Below are positions 5,161 through 6,146 of a DNA stretch of 6,146 nucleotides, piece after piece; within the stretch, counting starts at the first letter, position 1; each line of letters starts with the position of its first letter. The stretch is from Alphaproteobacteria bacterium (GTDB lineage Bacteria; Pseudomonadota; Alphaproteobacteria; Micropepsales; Micropepsaceae), in the NCBI GenBank assembly GCA_017307315.1, contig JAFKFF010000098.1, positions 1 to 6,146 on the forward strand. The letters run 5' to 3'. The notes beneath the pieces were generated by a model, which saw only the letters and a list, made by a program, of their open reading frames with translations, was not told where the DNA came from and made no database searches. Position numbers and translations under genes: made by a program.

Positions 5161-6146
5161 TTATTTGCGCGAGCCCATCGGAGTGTATTTGCGTTCGGTC
5201 GGGCCGGTATAGATCTGGCGCGGACGGCCAATCTTCTGGTGCGGATCCTCCAGCATCTCCTTCCATTGCGCGATCCAGCCGACCGTGCGGGCCAGCGCGA
5301 AGAGCACGGTGAACATGGAGGTGGGGAAGCCCAGCGCCCGCAGCGTGATGCCGGAATAGAAGTCGATGTTGGGATAGAGCTTCTTCTCGACGAAATACTC
5401 GTCCTTCAGCGCGATCTTCTCCAATTCCATCGCCACCTTCAGCAGCGGATCGTCATGCAGGCCGAGCTCGTCCAGCACCGCATGGGCCTGGACCTGCATC
5501 GCCTTGGCGCGGGGATCGTAATTCTTGTAGACGCGATGGCCGAAGCCCATCAGGCGGAACGAGTCGTTCTTGTCCTTGGCGCGCTTCACATATTCGGGAA
5601 TGCGATCGACGGTGCCGATCTCTTCCAGCATCTTGAGCGCGGCCTCGTTGGCGCCGCCATGCGCGGGGCCCCAGAGGCAGGCGATGCCGGCGGCGATGCA
5701 GGCGAACGGGTTGGCGCCCGAAGAGCCCGCCAGACGCACCGTGGAGGTCGAAGCGTTCTGTTCGTGATCGGCATGCAGGATGAAGATCGTGTCCAGCGCC
5801 TTGGCCAACACCTTGTTGACCTTGTACTCCTCGGCGGGAACCGAGAAGCACATGCGCAGGAAGTTCTCCGTGTAGCCCAGATCGTTCTGCGGATACACGA
5901 AGGGCTGACCGACATGGTATTTGTACGCCATCGCGGCGATGGTCGGCATCTTGGCGATCAGCCGGTGGCTGGCGACTTCGCGCTGGCGCGGGTCGGTGAT
6001 GTCGGTGGAGTCGTGATAGAAGGCCGACAGGGCACCCACCACGCCGCACATCACCGCCATCGGGTGCGCGTCGCGGCGGAAGCCGCGGAAGAAGGTCGCC
6101 AGCTGCTCGTGCACCATGGTGTGGCGGGTGATGGAGTTGTCGAATT
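5161..6146 (-). CDS. gltA: Citrate synthase, C-terminal three-quarters (5' end beyond right window edge)
   Basis: Citrate synthase condenses oxaloacetate and acetyl-CoA to citrate, the entry step of the TCA cycle, in the cytoplasm. The frame is open through 6144, and FDNSITRHT precedes the Met at 6117. This matches the interior of E. coli GltA (EFEHEITYHTMVHEQ), so that Met is internal and about 100 N-terminal residues are missing. Family stretches include [49 protein letters not shown] and [13 protein letters not shown]. The three catalytic residues are intact: His of [11 protein letters not shown] (codon 5659-5661), His of [15 protein letters not shown] (5536-5538) and Asp of NIDFYSG (5362-5364), equivalent to E. 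coli H264, H305 and D362. The similarity is to the Gram-negative GltA (type II) form rather than to 2-methylcitrate synthase, though exact subgroup needs alignment. The protein ends [12 protein letters not shown] occupies 5163-5161, immediately against lpxB. Confidence 0.97.
   Translation of the reverse strand, partial: FDNSITRHTMVHEQLATFFRGFRRDAHPMAVMCGVVGALSAFYHDSTDITDPRQREVASHRLIAKMPTIAAMAYKYHVGQPFVYPQNDLGYTENFLRMCFSVPAEEYKVNKVLAKALDTIFILHADHEQNASTSTVRLAGSSGANPFACIAAGIACLWGPAHGGANEAALKMLEEIGTVDRIPEYVKRAKDKNDSFRLMGFGHRVYKNYDPRAKAMQVQAHAVLDELGLHDDPLLKVAMELEKIALKDEYFVEKKLYPNIDFYSGITLRALGFPTSMFTVLFALARTVGWIAQWKEMLEDPHQKIGRPRQIYTGPTERKYTPMGSRK

Noticed and set aside
5154..5176. Possible terminator hairpin at the lpxB/gltA junction (GGCT ... 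AGCC)
   Set aside because: Only four base pairs with a loop of about 13 nt and no T-run on either side; too weak to call.
6115..6117. ATG as the start of gltA
   Set aside because: The frame stays open upstream and FDNSITRHT matches the interior of citrate synthase, so the gene runs off the window and this Met is internal.
6142..6146. GAATT at the right edge, suggesting an EcoRI cloning boundary
   Set aside because: The edge falls within a conserved Glu-Phe pair, where GAATTC would occur naturally; a window boundary alone is not evidence of a cloning junction.
1..6146. A novel or accessory biological system hidden in the window
   Set aside because: Nearly every base is accounted for by conserved core envelope and TCA genes; no unexplained stretch longer than 24 bp exists.

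Overview
The window is GC-rich throughout and carries a compact envelope-biogenesis gene cluster of alphaproteobacterial type. The order is bamA (3' end) - skp/ompH - lpxD - fabZ - lpxA - lpxI - lpxB on the plus strand, followed by gltA (3' two-thirds) on the minus strand. Three things point to Alphaproteobacteria: LpxI instead of LpxH for UDP-diacylglucosamine hydrolysis, gltA tail-to-tail with lpxB, and the MADPRFY-type N-terminus of LpxD. The order within the class cannot be fixed by eye.

Layout: 1-347 is the end of the BamA beta-barrel. 352-846 encodes a short, secreted Skp/OmpH-like chaperone. A 24-bp gap follows (the only real intergenic space, holding a small GC hairpin). From 871 to 5160, lpxD, fabZ, lpxA, lpxI and lpxB are packed with every junction overlapping (8, 26, 4 and 4 nt), so they are almost certainly co-transcribed and translationally coupled. 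From 5161 to the right edge runs citrate synthase on the opposite strand. Its stop codon directly abuts that of lpxB with no spacer. No promoter was recognised; the one driving the plus-strand operon lies left of the window and the gltA promoter lies to the right.

How the genes work together: LpxA and LpxD add the two 3-hydroxyacyl chains to the UDP-glucosamine backbone, LpxI cleaves the product to lipid X, and LpxB condenses lipid X with UDP-diacylglucosamine to the lipid A disaccharide. FabZ draws on the same 3-hydroxyacyl-ACP pool for fatty-acid elongation, so its position between lpxD and lpxA balances phospholipid and lipid A synthesis. BamA and Skp handle the outer-membrane proteins that share that membrane. 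GltA (TCA cycle) is a neighbour without a direct pathway link.

This is a housekeeping region. I see no mobile element, CRISPR array, RNA gene, phage or defence gene, and no undescribed system. The most notable observation is that Skp appears to lack the C-terminal beta-strand segment of its body domain through an in-frame gap. Smaller points are substitutions at usually conserved positions in LpxA, LpxB and LpxD, and the zero-gap convergent lpxB/gltA junction.
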